From NCBI GenBank assembly GCA_030835925.1, contig JAURQW010000021.1, forward strand, positions 1 to 42,383: a DNA stretch of 42,383 bases. The letters are read 5' to 3'. The first letter of the stretch is position 1. Every line of letters begins with the position of its first letter. The translations under genes and the position numbers were made by a program. The notes under the pieces were generated by a model that worked only from the letters and a program-made list of their open reading frames with translations, had not been told where the DNA came from and made no database searches. Source of the DNA: Gammaproteobacteria bacterium (GTDB lineage: Bacteria > Pseudomonadota > Gammaproteobacteria > GCA-002705445 > GCA-002716945). Below, in pieces: positions 8,810-19,268 of the stretch.

Positions 8810-9250
8810 TTACTCCTTTATATTCTTAATAGCATCCAATAATGCATATCTATAGCCATTTGTTCCACAACCAACAATAACCCCATCACTAATATCACTT
8901 AAAAAGGATTTTTTTCTAAATTCTTCTCTTTTATGAATATTGGATATATGTATCTCAATGAAAGGGATTTCTACGCTTAAAAAAGTATCTCTTAGAGCAA
9001 TACTCGTATGAGTAAGAGGTCCAGGATTAATAATAATAAATTTAATTTTTTCTAATTTAGCGCTTTGAATATAGTTTATGATTTCATGTTCGGCATTAGA
9101 CTGAACAAAACTGATTTCAATATTATTTTCTAATGATAGTTTCTTGAGTGATTGTTCAACATCAGACAATGACTCTTTACCATAGATTTCAGGCTCCCTT
9201 GTACCTAATAAATTAAGATTAGGACCATTTATTATTAGTATATCTGTCAA
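8810..9250 (-). CDS. aroQ: Type II 3-dehydroquinate dehydratase
   Basis: This enzyme dehydrates 3-dehydroquinate to 3-dehydroshikimate in the shikimate pathway and forms a dodecamer of small subunits. The 146-residue protein shows the family sequence [18 protein letters not shown] with the catalytic Tyr23. It also has [14 protein letters not shown], the substrate-binding [14 protein letters not shown], and [12 protein letters not shown]. The start codon is TTG (9248-9250). It is supported by a strong Shine-Dalgarno, AAAGGGGGA, about five bases upstream (minus strand of 9255-9262), which settles the start without an ATG. It precedes accB by two bases and follows dsbD after 70 bases. Confidence 0.96.
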   Translation of the reverse strand: MTDILIINGPNLNLLGTREPEIYGKESLSDVEQSLKKLSLENNIEISFVQSNAEHEIINYIQSAKLEKIKFIIINPGPLTHTSIALRDTFLSVEIPFIEIHISNIHKREEFRKKSFLSDISDGVIVGCGTNGYRYALLDAIKNIKE

Positions 9251-9320
9251 AATTCCCCCTTTATTGAATTTTAATAGAAGTTAACAGATATTTGTGGAAT
9301 ATACAAGAAAATATTATTTT

Positions 9321-11051
9321 TTAATTTATATTGAGTTTATTAAGCTTAATTAGAAATTTATCTGCATCTATAAATCCCACGATTCTTGCAGATTCAATTT
9401 CGTTGCCATCATTATCGAAGAACATTAATGCAGGCGGGCCATAAATTTTATAATCATTCAGGAATTGAGCATGATCGTTGTTATTTTCCGTTATATCGAA
9501 TTTAATTATATTTATTTTATTCAACAAGCTGTAAACTCTCTCGTCACTAAATGTATACTTATCGAGTTCTTTACATGCAACACACCAGTCCGCCCATAAA
9601 TCTAACATTGTAATATTCTTCGCATCATTAATACTTTGAAATACTTTATCGGTCTTATATAGTTTAGTAAAAATAACCTTATTCTCTTTTTCAATAAAAC
9701 TTGTAGAAGGGTTAAATTCATCATTGACGCTTAAACCATAGAACTGCAATAAAGAATAACTAACGAGTAATATACTAAAGATATTTAAAGCAGATTTAAT
9801 AACCACTCCTCTTATATTAGATCTAAAAAATATCCAGCTAACAAACAGAGCTAATACAGCCCACAAGAAAGCGGAAGTATTAATAGCTAAGATTCTTTCA
9901 ACTAACCACACAGCAACTACTAAGAATAAAATGCCAAATATTTTATTTACAATTTCTAAATAGGGTCCTATTTTTTTCATTAGTTCAGATGCTGATGTAC
10001 CTAAAACTATTAAAGGTAGCCCCATTCCTATCCCTAGTGAAAATAGTGCAGTTGCGCCAATAATGTAGTTATTCGTAGATGCTATATATACTAACGCGCC
10101 AATAAGAGGAGCAGTAACACATGGCCCAACAATTAATGCAGACAATGAACCCATCAGACCAACGCCTATATATGTGCCAGATTTATTAGTATTAGATTTA
10201 CTTATTAGAATATTTTGAAGATACTGTGGCATCTGTATAGTTATAAAGTTAAACATTGATAAAGCAAGAAGTATAAACAGAGCTGCAAATCCTCCAATAA
10301 AATATGGATTCTGAAGACTTGCCTGAATATTAATTCCCGAAGATGCAATTATTGTCCCAACAATTGCATAGGTGCTTGCCATCGACAGTACATAGGTTAA
10401 GGATAATAGGAATGATTTACGAGTTGATATATTAGGTCCTTGCCCAACTATTATACCGGTAAGTATAGGTATCATAGGAAATACACATGGCGTAAAAGAT
10501 AACAAAAGTCCTGCCAATAGGAATAAAAAAATATTGAATATTATTGACTGATCATTTAGTTGCTGAGTGATTGAATATTGATTATTCGATGAACTTGTTT
10601 TTAAAAAAAAACTATCCTTAGAAGAATATTCATCCAATGAAATGATTTTTTTTATAGGGGGATAACAGAGCCCGGCATCAGCACAACCTTGATATTTTAC
10701 TATTAGGTTGGTGCCATCAATAATTTTATCGAACACTAATTTCACATTGGTCTTATAATAAAAAACATCCACATCACCAAAAAACTCATCAACTTTTCTT
10801 GTGCCATCTGGCATAGTAGCTTCTATAATTTGTACTTCGTCTTGGTCAGTTGAAAATTCGAACATACCCATGTAAAGGTAATAACCTTCTTCAATTTCCC
10901 AATTTATCACCATCTGATTATCATTAAGATCAGTAACAGACATTTTAAATGCCTCATCAGGTGAAATAAATTCTTGTCGTTTTTCCGGCAGGTCCAATGC
11001 AAGCGCGGATGTAGAAAATATAAATAGGATTATTGAAAGCATCTTTTGCAT
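9321..11051 (-). CDS. dsbD: Thiol:disulfide interchange protein DsbD
   Basis: This inner-membrane protein carries electrons from cytoplasmic thioredoxin to periplasmic partners such as DsbC and cytochrome c maturation proteins. All three parts are present in 576 residues. There is a signal peptide (residues 1-19, ending ALA). The periplasmic alpha domain has the Cys123/Cys129 pair (CADAGLC). The eight-helix membrane domain has Cys189 (TPCVFP) and Cys311 (GPCVTAP). The C-terminal thioredoxin-like gamma domain has WCVAC (Cys490/Cys493). An AGAGGGA Shine-Dalgarno lies about a dozen bases upstream of the ATG. It is divergent from fxsA, and the 102-base gap should hold both promoters. A TATAAT on the minus strand there lacks a well-spaced -35. 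Confidence 0.96.
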   Translation of the reverse strand: MQKMLSIILFIFSTSALALDLPEKRQEFISPDEAFKMSVTDLNDNQMVINWEIEEGYYLYMGMFEFSTDQDEVQIIEATMPDGTRKVDEFFGDVDVFYYKTNVKLVFDKIIDGTNLIVKYQGCADAGLCYPPIKKIISLDEYSSKDSFFLKTSSSNNQYSITQQLNDQSIIFNIFLFLLAGLLLSFTPCVFPMIPILTGIIVGQGPNISTRKSFLLSLTYVLSMASTYAIVGTIIASSGINIQASLQNPYFIGGFAALFILLALSMFNFITIQMPQYLQNILISKSNTNKSGTYIGVGLMGSLSALIVGPCVTAPLIGALVYIASTNNYIIGATALFSLGIGMGLPLIVLGTSASELMKKIGPYLEIVNKIFGILFLVVAVWLVERILAINTSAFLWAVLALFVSWIFFRSNIRGVVIKSALNIFSILLVSYSLLQFYGLSVNDEFNPSTSFIEKENKVIFTKLYKTDKVFQSINDAKNITMLDLWADWCVACKELDKYTFSDERVYSLLNKINIIKFDITENNNDHAQFLNDYKIYGPPALMFFDNDGNEIESARIVGFIDADKFLIKLNKLNIN

Positions 11052-11153
11052 ATTTAAATCATCCCTCTCATAGGCATAAATTATTTCTTATCTACATAAT
11101 ATATTATATTTTATAGAATTTTTGTCCATTAATGATAGTGTTAAGATTATATT

Positions 11154-11570
11154 ATGAATATAAAAAAAATCATCGTTCTTTCGCTATTAATCCTACCAAT
11201 ACTTGAAATAGTATTATTTGTAGAAATAGGGTCAACAATAGGTAGTTTTAATACTATCAGTATAATAATACTATCAGCATTCTTGGGTATATACTTAATA
11301 AAAACTCAAGCCGTGATTCAGCTGAATCAAGTTCGCAATAAAGTTCTTCAAGGTATACGTCCTGATAAGGAGATTATGTCAGGTATTATAACCCTTTTAT
11401 CAGGTATATTATTTTTAATCCCAGGATTTTTAACGGACTTTATAGCAATCTTTCTCTTAATCGGGCCTTTTAGATCTATTTTGATGAGGAAATACAGCTT
11501 TGCGGGTACTCGCTCAAAAAATCAAAGTAGAAGATCGGTCATCGATGTAGATTATAAGGAAGATGACTAA
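11154..11570 (+). CDS. fxsA: FxsA-family inner-membrane protein
   Basis: This is a 138-residue small membrane protein of the FxsA family. In E. coli, overproduced FxsA relieves exclusion of phage T7 by the F plasmid; its normal role is unclear. Hydrophobic segments lie at about residues 5-23, 30-50 and 74-102. The family sequences are visible: ILPILEIVLFVEIGSTIG, the short loop after helix 2 (YLIKTQAV), and LIPGFLTDFIAIFLLIGPFR. The tail is polar and basic-then-acidic (RRSVIDVDYKEDD). It sits 93 bases upstream of groES on the same strand, a linkage seen in other gammaproteobacteria. A promoter-like element for groES lies in the gap. Confidence 0.9.
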   Translation: MNIKKIIVLSLLILPILEIVLFVEIGSTIGSFNTISIIILSAFLGIYLIKTQAVIQLNQVRNKVLQGIRPDKEIMSGIITLLSGILFLIPGFLTDFIAIFLLIGPFRSILMRKYSFAGTRSKNQSRRSVIDVDYKEDD

Positions 11571-11584
11571 TTCACTAATTACAC

Positions 11585-11612
11585 TTGAAATTTAAAAAAA
11601 GGTCGCTATATT
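11585..11612 (+). promoter_or_regulatory. Putative groESL promoter
   Basis: TTGAAA (11585-11590) and TATATT (11607-11612) are spaced by 16 bases, about 50 bases before groES. The -35 is embedded in CTTGAAA, which is also the consensus -35 of heat-shock sigma-32. The expected CCCCAT-type -10 of sigma-32 is not present, so the site may be a sigma-70 promoter or an AT-drifted heat-shock promoter. No CIRCE-type inverted repeat is visible. Confidence 0.5.
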
Positions 11613-11663
11613 AACTATCAGGAGTAAAAAGAGCTCAATATAACTTACTTATGAGGATTACAT

Positions 11664-13636
<1,973 letters not shown>

Positions 13637-13670
13637 TCCCAGCTTTAATAAGTTATAGAAACTTACTTCG

Positions 13671-13703
13671 AAGCCCCTATTTACTAGGGGCTTTGTTATT
13701 TTT
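13671..13703 (+). terminator. Rho-independent terminator after groEL
   Basis: A perfect 9-bp stem (AAGCCCCTA at 13671-13679 with TAGGGGCTT at 13685-13693) closes a 5-base loop. It is followed by TGTTATTTTT. It is the one clear intrinsic terminator in the window and ends the groESL transcript before the acyl-CoA ligase gene at 13721. Confidence 0.93.
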
Positions 13704-13720
13704 GGTTTACTATATTACTT

Positions 13721-15367
13721 ATGGATAAGATTTGGCTTAATAGCTATCCTAAAGGTGTACTTTCATCAATAGAGGATGTAACAAATACTTCTGTTCTTGA
13801 TTTAATGAAGAATGCGTCGACTGAATTTTCTGACAACATAGCTTTTACCAGTCTTAATACAAAATTATCTTATAAAGATATAGATAATTACTCGAGTAAA
13901 TTTGGCGCATATCTTCAACATGAATTATTTTTAGAAAAAGGATGTAAGGTTGCAATAATGCTCCCAAATCTTTTTACTTACCCAGTCGCTTTATTTGGAT
14001 GTTATAAAATTGGAGCAGTAGTTGTGAATTTAAATCCTTTGTTTAAAGGAAGAGAAATAGAGAATACGCTAAATGATTCACGAGCAGAAACAATAATAGT
14101 TCTAGATAAATTTGTTAAAGAACTCGATAAAGTCATCAAAAGAACAAAAATTAAAAAAGTAATAGTTTGTAGGGCGTCTGATTTATTGTCGTGGCAAATG
14201 TCTTTGTTGGTTAATGTAGTAACTTTTTTTAAAAAAGAATCTATTAAAATCAATGAAAGCTACATTTCGTTTGTCAGAGCTATCTCTAGTAAATATAACT
14301 TAAAAAAAATAACTATTATGCCTGATGATATTGCTTTATTACAATATACTGGTGGTACTACGGGGAAATCCAAGGCAGCAGTATTAACTCATAATAATAT
14401 TTTATCGAACATACAACAACTTGACTTATGGGTTGGGCCTCATGTAACTAAAGGGAGAGAAATAATAATTACTGCTTTACCTCTCTATCATATTTTTTCA
14501 TTTTCGGTCAATTTTATATATTTTTTTAGTATTGGATCTAATAACATACTTATTGCCAACCCAAGGGATCTAAAAAGTTTTGTAAAAGATTTGTCAAAAT
14601 ATCGGTTCACTGTAATCACAGCAGTTAATACGCTGTTCAATTTATTATTAACTAGTTCCAAATTTAAAAAAATAGATTTTACATCACTTAAGTTTGCTGT
14701 AGGGGGTGGTATGTCTGTTTTATCGAGTACTGCTAAAAGATGGAAAAAAATTACTGGAGTAGAAATCACTCAAGGTTATGGACTAACTGAAACATCACCA
14801 ATTGTTTCTATAAATAATATTACTGATCGATTCAATGGCTCTATAGGTCTACCTGTTCCTTCAACAACTGTATCTATAAGAGATGATGCTGGCAATGAAC
14901 TTAGTTATGGAGAGCCAGGAGAATTATGTGTCAAAGGCCCGCAGGTAATGTCAGGATATTGGAATAATACTAGTGAAACAGCAAGCTCATTTACAGATGA
15001 TGGTTTTTTTAAAACTGGCGATATAGCAACAATAGATAAAAAAGGATTCCTGAAAATCGTTGATAGAAAGAAAGATATGATTATCTCGTCAGGATTTAAT
15101 GTTTACCCAAATGAGATCGAGGACTATGTCTCTGAGCATCCAGATGTTCTTGAGTGTGGTGTTATAGGTGTTACAGACTCTAATAGAGGTGAGAGTATAC
15201 ATTTATTTATAGTAAAAAACTCCCAATCGTTAACAGAAAACGAGATAAGAATATTTTGTAAAAAAGGATTAACAATATATAAGATTCCTAAAAAGGTAAC
15301 TTTTATCGAAGAGATGCCAAAAAATAATGTAGGTAAGATTCTCAGAAGAAAACTACGTGAATTATAG
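13721..15367 (+). CDS. Long-chain fatty acid-CoA ligase (FadD-like)
   Basis: This is a 548-residue member of the adenylate-forming acyl-CoA synthetase family. It activates a carboxylic acid as an acyl-AMP and transfers it to CoA. Signature motifs are intact: the P-loop YTGGTTGKSKA (about residues 209-219), GYGLTETSP, the hinge region DGFFKTGDIATID and DRKKDMIISSGFNVYPNEIE. The C-terminal catalytic Lys lies in NNVGKILRRKLREL. The overall layout matches FadD-type long-chain ligases, but chain-length preference cannot be read from sequence alone. It follows the groEL terminator and must have its own start signal in the short gap. No clear promoter is seen there. It ends two bases from the convergent fbpC stop. 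Confidence 0.9.
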   Translation: MDKIWLNSYPKGVLSSIEDVTNTSVLDLMKNASTEFSDNIAFTSLNTKLSYKDIDNYSSKFGAYLQHELFLEKGCKVAIMLPNLFTYPVALFGCYKIGAVVVNLNPLFKGREIENTLNDSRAETIIVLDKFVKELDKVIKRTKIKKVIVCRASDLLSWQMSLLVNVVTFFKKESIKINESYISFVRAISSKYNLKKITIMPDDIALLQYTGGTTGKSKAAVLTHNNILSNIQQLDLWVGPHVTKGREIIITALPLYHIFSFSVNFIYFFSIGSNNILIANPRDLKSFVKDLSKYRFTVITAVNTLFNLLLTSSKFKKIDFTSLKFAVGGGMSVLSSTAKRWKKITGVEITQGYGLTETSPIVSINNITDRFNGSIGLPVPSTTVSIRDDAGNELSYGEPGELCVKGPQVMSGYWNNTSETASSFTDDGFFKTGDIATIDKKGFLKIVDRKKDMIISSGFNVYPNEIEDYVSEHPDVLECGVIGVTDSNRGESIHLFIVKNSQSLTENEIRIFCKKGLTIYKIPKKVTFIEEMPKNNVGKILRRKLREL

Positions 15368-15369
15368 TT

Positions 15370-16401
15370 TTAGTTGAATATTATCAAATGGTCAATTACA
15401 GGTTTGATTCCAATAACTTCGTTTAATGAGTGATTATGATGGCTAGGTGTATAACAGTAGACTCTTTCACCATCAGAAAGTTCAAGCTTGTATAAGAAGT
15501 CAGACCCATGGAAACTTTTTTCAATTACTTTTGCTGACTGAGTTGAATTATCATCATGGATAATATCATCTGGTCTTATCATAACTTTAACAACAGAACC
15601 TATTGAAAATTTTGAGGCATCACCAAAAAACTGACCAAGCTCAGTTTGCACATGATTGGTATCAATAACGTTCCCTTGAATAAAACTACCAATACCACAA
15701 AAAACAGCAATATCCTCTGTTAAAGGTTTATGGTAAAGATTATATGCAGTATCGTATTGAATTATTTTTTTATTATCAAGGAATGCAATTTTATCCGATA
15801 TTTCAAAGGCCTCCTTTATATTATGTGTGATTACTATTGTGGTAATTTTTTCTTCTTTGAGAAGCTTTTTAACATCTGACATTAAAGTTTCTTTTAACTT
15901 TTCATCTAGCGCACTAAATGGTTCATCTAATAATAAAATTTCTGGTTTTGGAGCTAATGCTCTAGCAATTGCAACTCTCTGTTGTTGCCCCCCTGATATT
16001 TCATGCGGGAAACTCTTAAGGATTCCTGAAATATCAAGTAGAGTGCTCAATCTCTCGAGTCTTTTAGATTTTTCAGTTGGAGTATGTTTCTCAATACCAA
16101 ACAGTATATTATTTTCGCAATTTAAATGAGGAAATAATGCTAGATCTTGGAAAATAATCCCAACTTTCCTATTTTGTGGTTCGACGACTTTAGATCTATC
16201 ATCTACTGTGACACCATTAATCTTTACTCTTCCAGAATTAATATTTTCAAAACCCGCAATAATTCTAAGTAAAGAGCTTTTGCCAGAGGCACTAGGACCA
16301 ATTATTGATATTATCTCTTGTTCATAGATATTCAGGTTTAAATTATCTATAATTTGGTTCCCATCAATATTGAGAGAAATATTTTCAATTTCTAATTTCA
16401 T
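15370..16401 (-). CDS. fbpC: Ferric iron ABC transporter, ATP-binding protein
   Basis: This is a 343-residue ATPase of an FbpABC/SfuABC-type iron importer. Numbered from the chosen start, it has Walker A GPSASGKS (35-42), the Q-loop Gln85, the signature SGGQQ (136-140) and Walker B ILLLDEP (155-161). An additional C-terminal TOBE-like beta domain of about 110 residues is typical of this ATPase subfamily. The ATG at 16401 is preferred to an upstream in-frame start at 16419, because GGTGGAAATA directly precedes it and the protein then begins MKLEIENISL. Its start overlaps the end of fbpB by 17 bases. The substrate is inferred from the binding protein and the Fur-like operator upstream of fbpA. 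Confidence 0.93.
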   Translation of the reverse strand: MKLEIENISLNIDGNQIIDNLNLNIYEQEIISIIGPSASGKSSLLRIIAGFENINSGRVKINGVTVDDRSKVVEPQNRKVGIIFQDLALFPHLNCENNILFGIEKHTPTEKSKRLERLSTLLDISGILKSFPHEISGGQQQRVAIARALAPKPEILLLDEPFSALDEKLKETLMSDVKKLLKEEKITTIVITHNIKEAFEISDKIAFLDNKKIIQYDTAYNLYHKPLTEDIAVFCGIGSFIQGNVIDTNHVQTELGQFFGDASKFSIGSVVKVMIRPDDIIHDDNSTQSAKVIEKSFHGSDFLYKLELSDGERVYCYTPSHHNHSLNEVIGIKPVIDHLIIFN

Positions 16402-18022
16402 TATTTCCACCGAAATCAATTGTTTTTCTTATCAGCATTATAACAGGTATTAGACTTATGATAATAAGCATTAATGATGGCGAAGCTATATATGAAAGTT
16501 GTTCTGAAGATGCTAGCTCATAGATATTTATTGCTAGGGTATCAAAATTAAAAGGTCTAAGTATTAAAGTTGCAGGTAGTTCTTTAACGATATCTACAAA
16601 TACTAAAATAAACGAAGTTATCAATGTGGTTCTCATTATCGGCATATGTATTTTTTTTAATATTGTAAGATTTGAAAATCCAAAAGATTGTACTGTTAAA
16701 TCTATATTTTTTTTTATTTTCCCTAAACCCGTTTCTGTCGCATTATAGGATATTGTTGAGAATCTAACTAGGTATGCAAGGACAAGCGCAAATAAAGATC
16801 CGCTTAAATAATATATAGGCGAACCGAATAGAATAGATTGTATATTATCAACCATTGCTAGTGGTATAATTATTCCTACAGCTATAACAACACCAGGTAT
16901 CGAGTAGCCAAGTGAAAATATTCTCAACGAAGATTTAATATAAATATTACTAGTAGATCTATTAATATAAGAAGAATATATTGAAATTAAAACTATTATA
17001 GCAGCAGCAATAGCTGCGATAGATATTGTATTTGTAATTATCTGTATAGAGTAAGCATTGAAAATATAATCATATGTCTCTAATATCCAGACAAATAACT
17101 GAATAACCGGAACTATAAAACCTATAACAGAAAATATTGAACACCAAAAAAACGCATATACACTTTTTATCCCATTTAGTTCTTTAGTTTTTAATTTTCT
17201 AGATTTCTGAGATGTATTAACATATTGACTTTTCCCTCTAGACGCTTTTTCTATAATAATCAGTATAAATACAAAAGTTAATAAGATTGAAGATAAATGA
17301 AGTGCGCTATTTTCATCTCCAAGTGAAAACCATGTCCTATAGATTCCTGTGGTAAATGTGCTTACGCCATAATAATCCATCGTCCCAAATTCTGCCAAAG
17401 TCTCCATCATAACTAAACTCAAACCAGCTATGATACCTGGTCTAGCTAGAGGAATACTAATTTTTGAGAAGAGCTCTCGACTATTTAAGCCTAAGGATTT
17501 TCCAACCTCTAAAGCACAATAAGATTGTTCTTTAAAAGATGAGTATGCCAACAAGTATACATATGGATACAAACATATGCTCAAGATGAAAATTACCCCA
17601 TAGATGTTTCTTAACTCAATAATTTCATATAATTCTTTACCTAATCCAAAATAATTCTCTACTGAGTCAAATATCATACCTGAAGGCTCAAATAAACCAG
17701 CATAAATATATGCCGATACGTAAGTAGGTATTGCAATAGGCATAACTAGTAACCACTTAAATATATTTTTAGCTGGAAAAGTAAAGTTTGTTACAAGCCA
17801 TGCACATGAAACCCCAATTATCACAGTGCAAAAGGCTACAGACACCAGTATAATAAGGGTATTATATAGATACTCTGACAATAAATTTTCACTCAGATGC
17901 CCCCATAACTGTGAAGGTGGTTGAACTATATATGAGAGAACAGTTATGATTGGGATAATGACAAGTAGAACGATAAAAAAAAGTACAATCGTATTTTTAT
18001 AATCAATTACATTTTTAATCAT
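16385..18022 (-). CDS. fbpB: Ferric iron ABC transporter, fused permease
   Basis: This is a 545-residue inner-membrane permease with two homologous halves, as in the FbpB/SfuB/HitB group. About twelve hydrophobic helices can be traced. Each half has an EAA-type cytoplasmic loop that docks on the ATPase: EVGKSLGLNSRELFSKISIP in the first half, and VQSFGFSNLTILKKIHMP in the second, with the conserved glycine in both. The protein is complete. It lies between fbpA (three-base gap) and fbpC (17-base overlap), so the three genes are one operon transcribed fbpA-fbpB-fbpC. Confidence 0.94.
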   Translation of the reverse strand: MIKNVIDYKNTIVLFFIVLLVIIPIITVLSYIVQPPSQLWGHLSENLLSEYLYNTLIILVSVAFCTVIIGVSCAWLVTNFTFPAKNIFKWLLVMPIAIPTYVSAYIYAGLFEPSGMIFDSVENYFGLGKELYEIIELRNIYGVIFILSICLYPYVYLLAYSSFKEQSYCALEVGKSLGLNSRELFSKISIPLARPGIIAGLSLVMMETLAEFGTMDYYGVSTFTTGIYRTWFSLGDENSALHLSSILLTFVFILIIIEKASRGKSQYVNTSQKSRKLKTKELNGIKSVYAFFWCSIFSVIGFIVPVIQLFVWILETYDYIFNAYSIQIITNTISIAAIAAAIIVLISIYSSYINRSTSNIYIKSSLRIFSLGYSIPGVVIAVGIIIPLAMVDNIQSILFGSPIYYLSGSLFALVLAYLVRFSTISYNATETGLGKIKKNIDLTVQSFGFSNLTILKKIHMPIMRTTLITSFILVFVDIVKELPATLILRPFNFDTLAINIYELASSEQLSYIASPSLMLIIISLIPVIMLIRKTIDFGGNNEIRN

Positions 18023-18025
18023 TAG

Positions 18026-19084
18026 TTACTGCCAGTTTACCCTATCAAATATCTCGACAGCTTTTGTATTGTTTTTTCCTAGGTTGTTTAGAGATAAATT
18101 ATCTTGTTTAAATGGATAACCCCAAGATTTTACAATATCACTGACCTCTATATCTTCTCTTATGGGGTACTCATGATTAGTTTTAGCATATAAGACTTGA
18201 GCTTTATCACCAGCTAGGAATTCTATTAATTTTATCGCATTCTGGGTATTTTTTGAATGCTTTACAACGGCAGCTCCGCTTATATTTATGTGCGCACCTC
18301 TATCCATTTGATTTGGGAAAAAAACAGATATCATTTTAGCATATTTTCTTTCATTATCTTTTTTCGAGGTAATCCATTTTCCTAGATAGTATGTGTTCGC
18401 AAGAGTTACATCACATTCTCCTAAAACAACAGATGTCATCTGAGTTCTATCATTACCTTTTGGTTTTCTAGAAAAGTTTCCAACTACTTTACTAGCCCAT
18501 CTTTCAGCTTTTTCTTCACCTAGATGAGATACTAGAGAGGCAAGGAGAGATTGATTATATATATTACTGGATGATCTTAAACAAATTCGTCCTTTCCACT
18601 TAGGGTTAGCCAGATCCTCATAAGTGCTTAATTCTTTAATATTTACTTTTTGTGGGTTAAACATTATTATTCTTGATCGAATAGATAAACCATACCAATA
18701 ACCTTCATCATCTCTAAGATGGGTTGGAATTAATTTATTTAACTGTTTAGAATCAATACGTTTTAATAAATTATCAGACTTAGCTTTATATAAGTTTCCT
18801 GCATCTACTGTTAATAAAACATCAGCCCGAGTATTTTTTCCTTCTTGTTGAATTCTTTTTTGTAGTGCTTTTGATTTTCCGGATATAATATTTACTTTGA
18901 TATTTGTATTGTTCTCAAACTCTATTAATAAAGGTTTTAATAAATAACCTTTGCGAGCACTATAAATATTTACTTCTTCTATAACTTGACCGACCTGTTT
19001 ACCAGTAGATTCATTATTTGAATATTCATTACTACATGATGATAATATACCAATCAAAAATAGTAATAAAACTGACCTTGCCAT
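18026..19084 (-). CDS. fbpA: Ferric iron ABC transporter, substrate-binding lipoprotein
   Basis: This periplasmic binding protein is of the FbpA/FutA/IdiA type. From the preferred ATG at 19084 it has 352 residues and begins MARSVLLLFLIGILSSC, a lipoprotein signal with the lipidated Cys at residue 17. It is therefore membrane-anchored rather than free. That start has a strong Shine-Dalgarno (GAGGTGG on the minus strand), whereas the in-frame ATG at 19108 has none. The adjacent tyrosines in NTYYLGKW (about residues 232-233) match the paired iron-ligand tyrosines of the family. VNIYSARKGYLLKPLLIEFE is a typical N-terminal lobe sequence. It is first in the fbpABC operon, behind a Fur-box-like operator (19129-19147). 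Confidence 0.93.
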   Translation of the reverse strand: MARSVLLLFLIGILSSCSNEYSNNESTGKQVGQVIEEVNIYSARKGYLLKPLLIEFENNTNIKVNIISGKSKALQKRIQQEGKNTRADVLLTVDAGNLYKAKSDNLLKRIDSKQLNKLIPTHLRDDEGYWYGLSIRSRIIMFNPQKVNIKELSTYEDLANPKWKGRICLRSSSNIYNQSLLASLVSHLGEEKAERWASKVVGNFSRKPKGNDRTQMTSVVLGECDVTLANTYYLGKWITSKKDNERKYAKMISVFFPNQMDRGAHINISGAAVVKHSKNTQNAIKLIEFLAGDKAQVLYAKTNHEYPIREDIEVSDIVKSWGYPFKQDNLSLNNLGKNNTKAVEIFDRVNWQ

Positions 19085-19128
19085 ATCACCCCACCTCAAA
19101 ACATTCATACATTAAATTTTGCTTAAAC

Positions 19129-19147
19129 ACGAATGATTCTCATTATA
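19129..19147. promoter_or_regulatory. Fur-box-like operator of fbpABC
   Basis: The core AATGATTCTCATT (19132-19144) is an inverted repeat (AATGA, three bases, TCATT). Over 19 bases it matches the classic Fur consensus GATAATGATAATCATTATC at 13 positions. It lies 45 bases upstream of the fbpA start and overlaps the TATAAT of the likely fbpA promoter, so Fe-Fur binding there would block transcription. The fur gene itself is not in the window. Confidence 0.75.
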
Positions 19148-19170
19148 TAGCTAGATCAGATATATTTAAA
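19142..19170 (-). promoter_or_regulatory. Putative fbpABC promoter
   Basis: On the minus strand a perfect TATAAT (plus-strand 19142-19147) is preceded by TTTAAA (19165-19170) with a 17-base spacer. The -35 matches only 4 of 6 consensus bases. The -10 lies inside the Fur-box-like repeat, which fits repression when iron is plentiful. Confidence 0.55.
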
Positions 19171-19185
19171 GTAATATGACGTATA

Positions 19186-19211
19186 TATTTTCAGGAAAAT
19201 ACAGGTATTTT
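19186..19211. repeat. Phased half-site repeat upstream of ilvE
   Basis: Three 6-bp half-sites (TATTTT, AAAATA, TATTTT) are separated by two identical CAGG spacers. This gives two overlapping inverted repeats with a 10-bp period. The repeat lies about 57-83 bases upstream of the ilvE start and about 40 bases from the Fur-box-like site. It could be a protein-binding site, but no regulator is recognised. Confidence 0.4.
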
Positions 19212-19268
19212 AGTTATGTAAGTCATGTTATAGTTTTCAGTTAAATTATACAAAAAAAGTGATTGCTC

